DNA of 64,000 nucleotides from an uncultured Chlorobiota bacterium (GTDB taxonomy: Bacteria > Bacteroidota > Ignavibacteria > UBA10030 > UBA6906): positions 73,237 through 137,236 of the forward strand of contig CAADGV010000006.1 of NCBI GenBank assembly GCA_900696645.1, written 5' to 3'. Position numbers and translations under genes: made by a program. Shown here in pieces: positions 7,791 through 17,570 of this stretch. A model generated the notes under the pieces. The model was not told where the DNA came from, did not search any database, and saw nothing but the letters and a program-made list of their open reading frames with translations. The first letter of the stretch is position 1. The number at the start of each line of letters is the position of its first letter.

Positions 7791-10700
7791 TTGAGAATCG
7801 ACGTGGTTTTTCTTCTCCGCAGTCTCATTCATTTTCTGCACACGCATCCCGTCAGGGTTGTCGCGGTCCTTTTCTCAAGTGTTCTTGCGGGAATTATGTT
7901 CCTTTCGCCCGATTTATCATCGGGTTCCTATCGTCCTGCTTCACACTATGAATCTCTGTTTCCTCCGCCGGACTCCATTCCCGGCGGCGTAGTGACAAAA
8001 AATCAACCCGGCGATCCTCAATTTCCAAGTTCAATGAAATCGAGAACAGGGGGGAGAAGTATCGGCGGAGCAAGCGGACAGTTCTCCAGCCCGACCTCTC
8101 GTGCAAGTGAAACCCCGGCATTTGAAGATACGACCTGGGTTGTGTATCTCGATTCCACTGCACGGCTTGAACAGTGGAACTACAAGCGTTACGATCCGCC
8201 GCAGGTGCAGCTTTTCCCCGACCGGGTGTATCCGTTGTTTGCCCAGCCGACACAATCCCAGATTCGCTATGAAGTTACTGCGGACTCAGCCATATCAAGA
8301 CTGCATTTCCGAAAAAGGATTGGCAATGAAGATGTGAGGATTCCCGTCAGTCTCACGCTCAAGGATTATATTGCCGAGCGGCAGAAGTATGAACGCTGGA
8401 AGATGTTCGCCGACGAAGCACGAAAGCCGAAGGCTCTGGCATTGAAGAAAGACATCAGCGATGTATTTTCCAGCTTCACCAAAATTCAGATTCCGGTTCC
8501 GGCGAACCCGATCATGAGCATCTTCGGCAAGCCCGAAATCAATCTGCAGATCAGCGGCGCCGTGGATATTCGTGCAGGCTTTCGTTCCACGAAAAACGAT
8601 CAGCAGACAATCAACGTTTTCGACCAAACACGCAATGAGCCGGACTTCAATCAAGAAGTACAGGTTGCGGTGAACGGCACCATCGGCGACAAGCTGAATA
8701 TCCTTGCCGACTGGAATACACAGCGTACATTCGAGTTTGAGAATCAACTCAAAATCAAATATACAGGCTACGAAGACGAGATTGTACAGAGCATTGAGGC
8801 GGGAAACGTTTCGCTTCAGACTCCCTCAGCTTTGATCGGTCAAAGCGCTGCGCTGTTCGGCATCAAAGCCAAGTTCCAGACTGGCCCGCTGACATTGACG
8901 ACTATTGCATCGCAAAAGAAAGGACAGATCAAAGAAGTTGAAGCCAAAGGCGGCGCGCAAGAGAACCCGTTTTCGATTGATGCGTACGACTACGCAACGA
9001 ATTACTATTTTGTTGATACATCGTACCGTCCCCTTTTTGAGCCTTACTACTTGAATGATCCTGCAACCGTGAGTTCCGGCAGCCAGATACTCGAAGAGGA
9101 AGTGTGGGTGTTCTTTTCCGGCAATGATCAAACGCAAATTCTGAACTCGCGACAAGCTGCCGTTCACATTGTGCTGGATCCGAGGCCTGCCGGCGGTTAC
9201 GGAGACTCGCTGCGGCTTGCTAACGATCCGCCGGGAAGGGTCGAGAACCTTCGAATGCGTCGACTTCTTTCCAATGAATATGAACTGATGGGGGATGGCT
9301 ACATCGGCGTTATTGCACTGAATGCGGTAAGCGACCAGCAAACCGTCGGCATTGCCTATCGAACGGCTGACGGCAGGCAGTACGGTGATTTGTCTCGCGA
9401 TATCCCCGCGCAAGATACCTCGCGCACATTCGTCCTGAAGATGGTGAAACCGAAGAACCTGAATTCCGTCGGTCCGCGATACGATATTGCCTGGAAGCAA
9501 ATGTTGAAGAATATCTACTCGCTCAGGCTCAGGAATATCCGCAAAGCCGGGTTTGAGTTGGATGTGTACCGGCGACAAGACGGTCAAGACCCGGTGAATA
9601 TCATACAGAACGAACGGCTTCTGCGTGTGTTGGGTGTTGACAGATTTAACGCCGATGATTCACCCGCACCAAACGGCGACAACGTGTTCGATTTTCGTCC
9701 TAACAGAACCGTAAAGGAATCGCGCGCCGAGATTATCTTCCCGTATCTCGAGCCGTTCGGCAGCGGGCTTGTCCAGTATTTTCAGTCGCTCAATCCTCCT
9801 GTTACCATTGATCCGGAGGTGTACGGTTTTCGCGAGATCTATGACACAACAAAAACTGTTGCGCAGCAGAGCATCCGGAACAAGTACTTCATCCAGGGAA
9901 AAGCAACGGGTGAAACGAGTTCGAAATATAACTTGGGTTTCAATGTTGTGGAGGGAAGCGTTCGAGTCTACCTGCGTGATCGGCTCTTAACTCCCAATGT
10001 TGATTATACGGTTGATTATATTCTCGGCGAGGTTGTTATTCGCAATCCCGAAGCATTGGTTCCCGGCGCGCAATTGCAGATCAAATACGAGCAGAACGAT
10101 TTGTTCCAGCTCGCTTCGAAAACGTTGTTCGGGGCACGGGGCGACCTGTTTGTTTCGCAAAGCACGAATTTCGGGTTCACTGTTCTCAGTCTGAACCAAC
10201 AATCGTTGAGCGACAAAGTTCGGTTGGGCGAAGAGCCGAACAAGAACACCATTGTCGGGTTTGACGGGCAAACAACCATCAAGCTTCCGTTTCTCACGAG
10301 TGCCATTGATGCATTGCCGGGAATTCAAACCCGGGAACTTTCCGATTTCAAACTCGCGGCAGAGGCCGCATACGTCTCACCTGACCCGAACACGAGAAAG
10401 AGTACTATTTCCAGCGATGGCGGTTCGGGTATTGCGTACATCGACGACTTTGAAGGCTCACGCCGGACGATTCCGCTCGGAACCAACTATGCCCAGTGGT
10501 TTCAGGCAAGCGCGCCGGTTGATTCCTCGTTGGGGGTGAATGATACTTCCAGGATGAAGTTTAAGGCCAAGACAATCTGGTACAATGTGTACAATCTGGT
10601 TCAGTTGACCGACGTCTATCCGGACAAACTTGCCGGGAGCGCTGCAAGCAACCGGCTGACGGTGATGGATGTGAAGTACCACCCGACGCAGCGTGGCATG

Positions 10701-13700
10701 TACAACTACAATCGAGGCTCTGTGGTTGATTCGCTGCAGTTCAGAAACTGGGGCGGCATCATGAGGCCGATTTCCATCGCGGGTACGAACCTGATCACGG
10801 AGAACATCAACTTCATTGAAATCTGGATGATGGTTGGGGCAAACGGAGCGAGGCCCGGTACGGATCCCGGAAAAATGTATATTGATCTCGGTTCCATCAG
10901 CGAAGATGTTATTCCCAACCGCAGATTGAATACGGAAGATCTCGTTCCTCCCAGCACCACAATCAACAACAGTCTGCAGCCGTGGGAAGATGTCGGCCTT
11001 GATATGTTGACTAATGCCGAGGAACTTGCCCTCTACGGTGACCTGAACGGAGATGGGGACCCGAGCGGCGACGATTACGCATACACGCCCAACTCCTTTG
11101 ACTACAGTCGGATCAACGGGACGGAGAACAACCGGACAAGCCAGAATGGATTGTATCCCGATACCGAAGACTTGAATTCAGACGGTACGTTGAACGAAGC
11201 CAATTCGTATTTTCGCTATGAAATCTCACTGGATACTGTGCGAGCACGAAACCCCAACATTGTTGGAGGGGGTATTGGAACGAGTGTCTACTACCAGTTT
11301 AGAATTCCGATTCGTGAATACCAGTCTGTGGTTGGATCGCCGACATTTGAAAATGTTGAGTCTATCCGCCTTTCATTTCAGAATGAAGCTGACTCCGTTT
11401 TTCTACGCATTGCCGACTTCTCCCTTGTCGGAAACCAATGGCAGGAATTGGACAAAGAGGATCCGACGTTCGCGGTAAGTATAGTAGGTATCGAAGAAAA
11501 CTCGAACATCTATGCGTCGCCCCCGGGTGTTATCCGTGAGCGGGATAAGACCCGCCCCGAAGAACAGATCTTCGCCAACGAGCAATCGCTTGCCCTTATT
11601 CTCAGAGGAGTTCCCGACGGACAGTCGCGGCAAGCGGTGAAGTACTACACAACCCGTCCGCTGGATTTGTTCAACTACCGGACGATGAAGATGTACGTTC
11701 ACGGTGACGAGCAATTCCGCTATGTTGATGTGAACAACTATGATGCGGAGTTCTTCTTCCGCTTCGGAGCCGATTCGCTGAACTACTATGAGTATCGGGC
11801 GCCGATTCATCCCGCGTCGCCGCTTCTGCCCGGCGACCCGGTCGAGGTAAAATCCGAGAAACTGTGGAATGCACTCAACAATGTTGAGATTCGCTTTCAG
11901 GATCTTACCGCAATCAAGCAAGGCAGGGATTCTCTCACGCAATTTGTTGAGCGTGTCGTGCCCGGAGGCCCTCCCGGGGCAGTGTACCGCGTCTTGGGAA
12001 ATCCATCTCTCACACAAATCCGTTATATGTCTGTGGGTGTCGCAAACCCGATGGGCAAAGGCACGGTCGATTCGTTGTTCGGCCAGGTGTGGGTGAACGA
12101 GTTGCGTCTTATTGATGTGGATGATTCGCCCGGCTGGGCTTACAGGTTTGATGCAAGTGTGAAGCTTGCCGATCTCGGAATGGTGTCGTTCAATTACTCG
12201 AAAGTGGATCCGAATTTCCACTCCATTGAACAGCGGTTCGGATCACGGCAGACGGGCACGAACTGGGGCATAGCGGCAAACGTTGACTTCGGCAAGTTCT
12301 TCCCGTCGGATTGGGCGGGCACAACTCTCCCGATCTCCTATTCGCACAGTGAGGGACTCATCAGGCCCAAGTATCTTCCGAGCTCGGATGTGTTGGTGAG
12401 TGAGGCCGCCCGGCTTGAGAAAGAACGTCTCATTGCAAAGGGATATTCCGAGGAGTATGCAAGTGCGGCCGCGGCGCAACTTGTGCTTGACGCGGAGACG
12501 TACCGTACGTCCGATTCGTGGGCGGCGCCCAATTTCAGGATTGCGCTCCCTTCGGATGAATGGTGGATTCGTGATACGTGGAATAAGCTGACCTTCGGAT
12601 TCAACTATACGAAATCGAGGGAGAGAAATCCGACTACAGCGTACAGATTATCGTGGCAATGGAGTGCCCGGATTCAATACCAACTTGCGTTCAGTCCCGA
12701 TTACTTTATTCAGCCGTTCAAGAGTATTTTTGCAGGTCTATGGTTCCTGGATGACTACAAGGATATGAAGATCTGGTTTGCGCCGCAGAGCTTCAGTTGG
12801 TCGCTGGGAGCAAACCGCTCGCGTGACAGGTCGTTGCAGCGAACGGTGGGATCACAGGAACAGATCAATCGTAATTTCAATACAACACGATCATTGGGAT
12901 TTGCCTGGAAACTGACGGAAGGCGGCTTGCTGAACCTTTCCGGCGACTATGCGTTGAATGTCGAGGCAAGCTTGTTGAATCTCGAAACGGACCCGCTCAC
13001 GAATCAACAACGCAGGTTCTCCAAAATTCTTGACGATATCTTCTTCAACAATTCGTTCATCAACTTCGGCCAGGATACACGCTATTCACAACGGAACAAC
13101 TTCAGTACCCGGCCGAATATCCCGAACATCTTCAATATCAAAAAGTACCTCGATCTATCGTTCGGGTACAGCGTAGATTACAATTGGCAGAATACGCTGA
13201 TTCGGGGCGACCTCGGGAAATCGGCAGGTTGGGGGAACAATATTACGTTTTCACTCAACTTCAGGTTGAAGCAATTGTTCGACCCGCTCTTTGAATCCTC
13301 TGCCCAGTCATCAAGTGTCGGAGGCCCGATGAACAAAGGGGGCCGAAGGTCGGTTCAGGTGGAGGACGATGGCGGTGCAGGCGATACAACTGCCGTTGCC
13401 GCAAGTGATTCGACGGCTCCCGGAGGAGGCGGGCTTGACAAAGTGCTGGGTCAGTTGAAGGAAGTAGCAAGGCTGTTGATCAAAGTTCCGTTACTCGATT
13501 ACGAGACGGTGAGCGTAACATTCACGCAAACGAACAATGCTGCGAACTCCGGCGTTCTCGGCAGGCCGGGCTTCGTGAACTTCTGGGGGAGGGTACCTTT
13601 CTTTCAGGAGTCCGATCCCCGATACGGCCCCTCACGCCTGTATCAACTCGGCTTGATTTCCGATCCGCACGGAAGGCTCACGAATTTCGGCACGCGACCG

Positions 13701-14798
13701 AAGTTTCCGTTCTTCGGGTGGGATGTTGAACCCGGCCCCCGGGCGGCGAGTGGAACTTTGCAGAACACATTCAGACAAACAAACCGCCTATCGTTCAAAA
13801 CATCGCGGGGTTTGTGGGAAGGGGCGCGACTCGATCTCAACTGGAACGTCGGTTGGTCGTACAGCAGTTCGGAGAATTTTACAACCGATTCACTGGGACG
13901 AATCATTTACAACGATCCTGCCCGCCCCTTTACTGCCAGTTCGTCGGGAAGTGTTGATCGGTCGTTCTTCACGTTGCCGGATTTTCTCTTTTTCGGTTCT
14001 CTCAAAAGCAATCTGAAAGAAGTAGCGACCCGGTACGGCAACCTTTCCGAATCGCAAAGAAATGAGGAGGCGCTTGCCAAGGCATTCGAAGAGGGATTTG
14101 AAGCTCTTCCTTTCTTCAGAAAAATCTTCGGGCCGTTCACTCCGCGTGTGAATTGGAGTTTGCGATGGGATGGGCTCGAGCGTCTTCCCATGTTCGAAAG
14201 TTTCGTCAGCAGGCTCTCGTTCGATCATTCCTACGCGTCGAACTACACACGGTCGTTCGCCAACAGGCCGGGCGGCGGCGGTGAGCGTACGGAGGGCCAA
14301 CGGGTGACATACGGATTTTCGCCGCTGGTTGGGTTGAATTTCACGTTCAAAGATCTACTAAAGGGGGCTATGGGCGCCAACATCCGATACAACACAAACA
14401 CGACGTACGATCTTGCTGTATCGTCGCGGAATATAGTCGAAACCCTCTCGCAAGAAATATCCTTCACGGCATCGTATTCGCGTCGGGGTTTTGAGATTCC
14501 GTTCTTCGGACTATCGTTGAACAACGATCTTGAAATCAATGCGTCATATTCGCTGACGAGAAATTCCCGCAAACAGTTTGAAGTAGCGCGACTGACCATC
14601 GGCAATGTTGATGGCGTTCCGCTCGAAGGCTCGACGCGCACGATTCTCGAGCCGCGAATCAAATATGTGTTGAGTCAACGTGTCAATGCATCGGTGTACT
14701 ATCGTCTCACAAAAATCACTCCCGATGCACAAGGTTCGGCAATTCCCGGAAGCACAACAAACGAGGCGGGACTTGATATTCATATCTCAATTCAGTGA
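7791..14798 (+). CDS. sprA: T9SS outer-membrane translocon SprA
   Basis: At 2335 residues this matches the very large SprA (Sov) family, the outer-membrane channel of the type IX secretion system. A hydrophobic export segment (about residues 20-40) is followed by repeated beta-strand-rich SprA_N regions. The family hallmark 'YIDDFEGS' is at about residue 883. Many amphipathic barrel strands such as 'LSFGYSVDYNW' continue to the C-terminal 'VYYRLTKITP' region. The start is uncertain: TTG 7791 gives an export signal, but I see no good Shine-Dalgarno and no alternative ATG before residue 35. Cargo proteins with matching sorting domains lie at 1, 40405, 53652 and 61724. The regulator gene porX follows 81 bp downstream, an arrangement that suggests joint expression. 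Confidence 0.93.
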   Translation: MRIDVVFLLRSLIHFLHTHPVRVVAVLFSSVLAGIMFLSPDLSSGSYRPASHYESLFPPPDSIPGGVVTKNQPGDPQFPSSMKSRTGGRSIGGASGQFSSPTSRASETPAFEDTTWVVYLDSTARLEQWNYKRYDPPQVQLFPDRVYPLFAQPTQSQIRYEVTADSAISRLHFRKRIGNEDVRIPVSLTLKDYIAERQKYERWKMFADEARKPKALALKKDISDVFSSFTKIQIPVPANPIMSIFGKPEINLQISGAVDIRAGFRSTKNDQQTINVFDQTRNEPDFNQEVQVAVNGTIGDKLNILADWNTQRTFEFENQLKIKYTGYEDEIVQSIEAGNVSLQTPSALIGQSAALFGIKAKFQTGPLTLTTIASQKKGQIKEVEAKGGAQENPFSIDAYDYATNYYFVDTSYRPLFEPYYLNDPATVSSGSQILEEEVWVFFSGNDQTQILNSRQAAVHIVLDPRPAGGYGDSLRLANDPPGRVENLRMRRLLSNEYELMGDGYIGVIALNAVSDQQTVGIAYRTADGRQYGDLSRDIPAQDTSRTFVLKMVKPKNLNSVGPRYDIAWKQMLKNIYSLRLRNIRKAGFELDVYRRQDGQDPVNIIQNERLLRVLGVDRFNADDSPAPNGDNVFDFRPNRTVKESRAEIIFPYLEPFGSGLVQYFQSLNPPVTIDPEVYGFREIYDTTKTVAQQSIRNKYFIQGKATGETSSKYNLGFNVVEGSVRVYLRDRLLTPNVDYTVDYILGEVVIRNPEALVPGAQLQIKYEQNDLFQLASKTLFGARGDLFVSQSTNFGFTVLSLNQQSLSDKVRLGEEPNKNTIVGFDGQTTIKLPFLTSAIDALPGIQTRELSDFKLAAEAAYVSPDPNTRKSTISSDGGSGIAYIDDFEGSRRTIPLGTNYAQWFQASAPVDSSLGVNDTSRMKFKAKTIWYNVYNLVQLTDVYPDKLAGSAASNRLTVMDVKYHPTQRGMYNYNRGSVVDSLQFRNWGGIMRPISIAGTNLITENINFIEIWMMVGANGARPGTDPGKMYIDLGSISEDVIPNRRLNTEDLVPPSTTINNSLQPWEDVGLDMLTNAEELALYGDLNGDGDPSGDDYAYTPNSFDYSRINGTENNRTSQNGLYPDTEDLNSDGTLNEANSYFRYEISLDTVRARNPNIVGGGIGTSVYYQFRIPIREYQSVVGSPTFENVESIRLSFQNEADSVFLRIADFSLVGNQWQELDKEDPTFAVSIVGIEENSNIYASPPGVIRERDKTRPEEQIFANEQSLALILRGVPDGQSRQAVKYYTTRPLDLFNYRTMKMYVHGDEQFRYVDVNNYDAEFFFRFGADSLNYYEYRAPIHPASPLLPGDPVEVKSEKLWNALNNVEIRFQDLTAIKQGRDSLTQFVERVVPGGPPGAVYRVLGNPSLTQIRYMSVGVANPMGKGTVDSLFGQVWVNELRLIDVDDSPGWAYRFDASVKLADLGMVSFNYSKVDPNFHSIEQRFGSRQTGTNWGIAANVDFGKFFPSDWAGTTLPISYSHSEGLIRPKYLPSSDVLVSEAARLEKERLIAKGYSEEYASAAAAQLVLDAETYRTSDSWAAPNFRIALPSDEWWIRDTWNKLTFGFNYTKSRERNPTTAYRLSWQWSARIQYQLAFSPDYFIQPFKSIFAGLWFLDDYKDMKIWFAPQSFSWSLGANRSRDRSLQRTVGSQEQINRNFNTTRSLGFAWKLTEGGLLNLSGDYALNVEASLLNLETDPLTNQQRRFSKILDDIFFNNSFINFGQDTRYSQRNNFSTRPNIPNIFNIKKYLDLSFGYSVDYNWQNTLIRGDLGKSAGWGNNITFSLNFRLKQLFDPLFESSAQSSSVGGPMNKGGRRSVQVEDDGGAGDTTAVAASDSTAPGGGGLDKVLGQLKEVARLLIKVPLLDYETVSVTFTQTNNAANSGVLGRPGFVNFWGRVPFFQESDPRYGPSRLYQLGLISDPHGRLTNFGTRPKFPFFGWDVEPGPRAASGTLQNTFRQTNRLSFKTSRGLWEGARLDLNWNVGWSYSSSENFTTDSLGRIIYNDPARPFTASSSGSVDRSFFTLPDFLFFGSLKSNLKEVATRYGNLSESQRNEEALAKAFEEGFEALPFFRKIFGPFTPRVNWSLRWDGLERLPMFESFVSRLSFDHSYASNYTRSFANRPGGGGERTEGQRVTYGFSPLVGLNFTFKDLLKGAMGANIRYNTNTTYDLAVSSRNIVETLSQEISFTASYSRRGFEIPFFGLSLNNDLEINASYSLTRNSRKQFEVARLTIGNVDGVPLEGSTRTILEPRIKYVLSQRVNASVYYRLTKITPDAQGSAIPGSTTNEAGLDIHISIQ

Positions 14799-14879
14799 GT
14801 GGGTTGAGGAAATGTCGTTTGTTTGAATCTGGCTGTTGATTTAGTTATCATTTTCTTGAATCTGGAAGAGAAGAGAAGT

Positions 14880-16448
14880 ATGGATGAAAACAAAGGCAGA
14901 ATACTTTGGGTTGACGACGAGATAGATTTGCTGCGTTCACACATCCGTCTGCTGTCGGAAAAGGGGTACACAGTCGAAACGGCGACAAACGGCGAAGATG
15001 CGGTGAGTATGGTGAAGGATCGGAATTTCGATCTTGTTTTTCTTGATGAAATGATGGCGGGAATGGGAGGATTGCGCACGCTCGGCGAAATCAAAGACAT
15101 TCGCCCCAATCTGCCCGTCGTGATGGTGACGAAGAATGAGGAAGAAACGCTGATGGAAGAGGCGATAGGCGTGAAGATCAGCGACTATCTGACCAAGCCT
15201 GTCAATCCCAGCCAGATTCTGATGGCGTGCAAGAAGTTTTTGGAGGGGAAGAAGATTGCCGGGGCGACGGTGTCGCGAGACTATGTGAGGGATTTCAACG
15301 AAATCTCGATGGCGTTGATGGGTCCGCTCGATCACGCGGATTGGGTGGAGATGTATACGCGTCTTGTGAACAGGTCAATGGAACTGGATGCGCATCCCGA
15401 ACTCGGATTGAAACAGACGTTGAATGATCAATTCAGGGAATGCAACCTTGCTTTTGGCAAGTACGTCGAAAGCAATTACAGAAATTGGGTCGAGCAAACG
15501 AAGAACCGGCCCGTGTTGTCGCATGAAATTGTCGACCGGTTTCTGATTCCCGAATTGAAGGAAAACAGATCCGTTTTCTTTTTCGTTATTGACTGTCTGC
15601 GTCTCGACCAATGGTTGATGATGGAGAGTCTGCTGCACGAGTATTTCAACATCTCCAAAGAGTACTACTACAGTATTCTTCCGACGGCAACGCCGTACTC
15701 GCGCAACGCCATTTTCAGCGGCTCGTTTCCGAGCGATGTCGAGTTGCGGTATCCGGAATTGTGGGAGAAGAATGAAGACGACGAGAATAGCCGCAATCGT
15801 TTCGAACGGCAATTTCTCGACGGCCTTCTCGAACGCAGAAAAGTTCAGCTTAAGCCCGAAGCGAAGTACGTCAAGATTCTTGACGCGGAATTCGGGCGAA
15901 GCATTGAAAACACGATCAATTCCTACACGAACGCACGGCTGACGTCGATTGTCGTGAATTTCGTCGATATGCTCGCGCACGGGCGTTCCGATTCGCATCT
16001 TCTGAAGGAAATCGCGCCGGACGAGTCGGCGTACAGACTTCTGACAAAGTCCTGGTTCATTCACTCATCCCTGTTCGGCATGTTGAAAATACTCTCGAAA
16101 AACAAGAATGTGCGGATTGTTCTGACAACAGATCACGGCAGCATACGCAGCTTGCGGGGATCGAAAGTCCTTGGCGACCGCGAGGCATCAACCAACCTGC
16201 GCTACAAATACGGGCGCAACTTGAAAGCGGATGACAAAGCGGCCGTCTTTATCAAGAACCCGTTGGAGTACAAGCTGCCGAAGCGCGGCGTTGCAACAAA
16301 CTACATTATTGCAAAAGAAGACTACTACTTCGTCTACCCGACGGATTACCACAAGTATCTCAACCAGTATCGTGACAGCTTCCAGCACGGCGGCATTTCC
16401 ATGGAGGAGATGATTCTGCCTGTTATCAAGCTTGAGCCGAGGGGATGA
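14880..16448 (+). CDS. porX: PorX-type response regulator with PglZ domain
   Basis: Predicted 522 residues. The ATG at 14880 is preceded by a GGAAGAGAAGAG purine run and places the receiver domain at the N-terminus. The receiver domain (residues 5-122) has acidic residues Asp12-Asp13, the phospho-acceptor Asp56 in 'VFLDEMM', Thr84 and Lys106. A helical linker leads to a PglZ domain of the alkaline-phosphatase superfamily (about 225-520), with metal-site motifs 'FVIDCLR', 'ATPYSRNAIFSG', 'LTTDHGS' and 'FQHGG'. This two-domain form is PorX, which controls T9SS in Porphyromonas and Flavobacterium and whose PglZ domain acts on oligonucleotides. It overlaps tsaE by four bases. The sensor kinase PorY is not in the window. 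Confidence 0.92.
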   Translation: MDENKGRILWVDDEIDLLRSHIRLLSEKGYTVETATNGEDAVSMVKDRNFDLVFLDEMMAGMGGLRTLGEIKDIRPNLPVVMVTKNEEETLMEEAIGVKISDYLTKPVNPSQILMACKKFLEGKKIAGATVSRDYVRDFNEISMALMGPLDHADWVEMYTRLVNRSMELDAHPELGLKQTLNDQFRECNLAFGKYVESNYRNWVEQTKNRPVLSHEIVDRFLIPELKENRSVFFFVIDCLRLDQWLMMESLLHEYFNISKEYYYSILPTATPYSRNAIFSGSFPSDVELRYPELWEKNEDDENSRNRFERQFLDGLLERRKVQLKPEAKYVKILDAEFGRSIENTINSYTNARLTSIVVNFVDMLAHGRSDSHLLKEIAPDESAYRLLTKSWFIHSSLFGMLKILSKNKNVRIVLTTDHGSIRSLRGSKVLGDREASTNLRYKYGRNLKADDKAAVFIKNPLEYKLPKRGVATNYIIAKEDYYFVYPTDYHKYLNQYRDSFQHGGISMEEMILPVIKLEPRG

Positions 16449-16876
16449 AGAAGTTTTTTTCGGGATCGGCGAGCGAAACGGCGGCACTCGGTAAGGCGTT
16501 TGCTCAGGAGTTGATGCCGGGCGATGTAGTCACGCTGACCGGAAATCTCGGCAGCGGAAAAACCCGGTTTGTCGTCGGGATGTGTGAGGGATTACATGCA
16601 CACGGCCATGTTGCCAGCCCGACCTTCACGATCATCAACGAATACGATGCACCGTTCGGGAAAGTAGTTCACATCGATCTCTATCGTATCAACAGGCGAG
16701 CGGAAATCAGAGAACTCGGTATCGAGGAGTATTTCACTGATACATGCATTTGCATGATAGAATGGCCTGAACTTGTTTCCGATCTGCTTCCTCCGAAACG
16801 TTATGACATTGTGATCGACTACGGTGAGGGGGAGAACGACAGAGTGATTTCGGTGAGGGAGGTTGTTTCCGCGTGA
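16445..16876 (+). CDS. tsaE: tRNA threonylcarbamoyladenosine biosynthesis ATPase TsaE
   Basis: A 143-residue protein of normal family length. A Walker A motif 'GNLGSGKT' is at residues 33-40, followed by the TsaE-typical 'SPTFTIINEY' and 'HIDLYRI' motifs and 'MIEWPEL' near the C-terminus. With TsaB, TsaD and TsaC it makes the t6A37 modification on ANN-decoding tRNAs; TsaE supplies the ATPase activity that resets the TsaB-TsaD complex. The start overlaps the porX stop (ATGA) and the stop overlaps the tsaB start (GTGA), so porX, tsaE and tsaB appear translationally coupled. tsaD is not in this window. Confidence 0.94.
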   Translation: MKKFFSGSASETAALGKAFAQELMPGDVVTLTGNLGSGKTRFVVGMCEGLHAHGHVASPTFTIINEYDAPFGKVVHIDLYRINRRAEIRELGIEEYFTDTCICMIEWPELVSDLLPPKRYDIVIDYGEGENDRVISVREVVSA

Positions 16877-17556
16877 AAATTCTCGGTATCGAAACTGCAA
16901 CGACGGTATGTGGTGCGGCACTCATTGCCGACGGCTCTGTGTCGGGGGAAGCTGAAATTCATGAGAAGAACGCTCACGCCGAGCGCATTATGAACCTCAT
17001 CGACACGGTTGTCGAACAATCGGGAATTCGTCTTTCGGAACTTGATGCCATAGCCGTTTCCATCGGACCCGGCTCGTTCACAGGATTGCGGATCGGCCTG
17101 AGTGTTGCGAAGGGGCTGTGCTTTTCTCTTGACAAACCTCTTGTCGCCGTTCCGACACTCCATGCATTGGCACATCGGGCCGTGGCAGAGAATAGTGTAA
17201 GAACTCCGTATATTCTTGCAGCGATAGACGCACGAAGAGACGAAGTGTACTGCCAGTTGTTTCGCCGAAACGGAACAACCGTGCATCCGGAATGGGAAGA
17301 GCGGGATTGCACACTTGACGCGCTGTTTAGCGGTGTTTTGAATGAGAGTGTCACAATAACGGGGGATGCGGATGCAAAATTCGCTTCGCATCACGGCGGA
17401 AAAGGAGTTACGCACGTTTCCGGGGAAAGGGCCCGCTGCAGCGCTGCAACCGTCGGGTTGTTGGGGGAACAGTTCGCTCGGGAAGGCAAGTTTGCCGATA
17501 TCAAAACCCTCGAGCCGAAATATATCAAAGAATTCTACACCAATGTTGCGAACTGA
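16873..17556 (+). CDS. tsaB: tRNA threonylcarbamoyladenosine biosynthesis protein TsaB
   Basis: A 227-residue member of the ASKHA-fold TsaB family, with the opening strand 'ILGIETATTVCGAAL' and the signature 'GPGSFTGLRIG' at 65-75. TsaB is the non-catalytic partner that scaffolds TsaD for t6A synthesis. The start is GTG 16873 within a GTGA overlap with tsaE, and 14 bp separate its stop from accD. The length is close to that of E. coli TsaB, and the C-terminus 'TLEPKYIKEF' is also typical. Nothing is odd about it apart from its place directly behind a T9SS regulator. Confidence 0.94.
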   Translation: MKILGIETATTVCGAALIADGSVSGEAEIHEKNAHAERIMNLIDTVVEQSGIRLSELDAIAVSIGPGSFTGLRIGLSVAKGLCFSLDKPLVAVPTLHALAHRAVAENSVRTPYILAAIDARRDEVYCQLFRRNGTTVHPEWEERDCTLDALFSGVLNESVTITGDADAKFASHHGGKGVTHVSGERARCSAATVGLLGEQFAREGKFADIKTLEPKYIKEFYTNVAN

Positions 17557-17570
17557 GAAGGTTATCAGGT

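Noticed and set aside
8826-9587. Open frame of 253 codons antisense to sprA
   Set aside because: It lies wholly inside sprA and has shadow-like composition.
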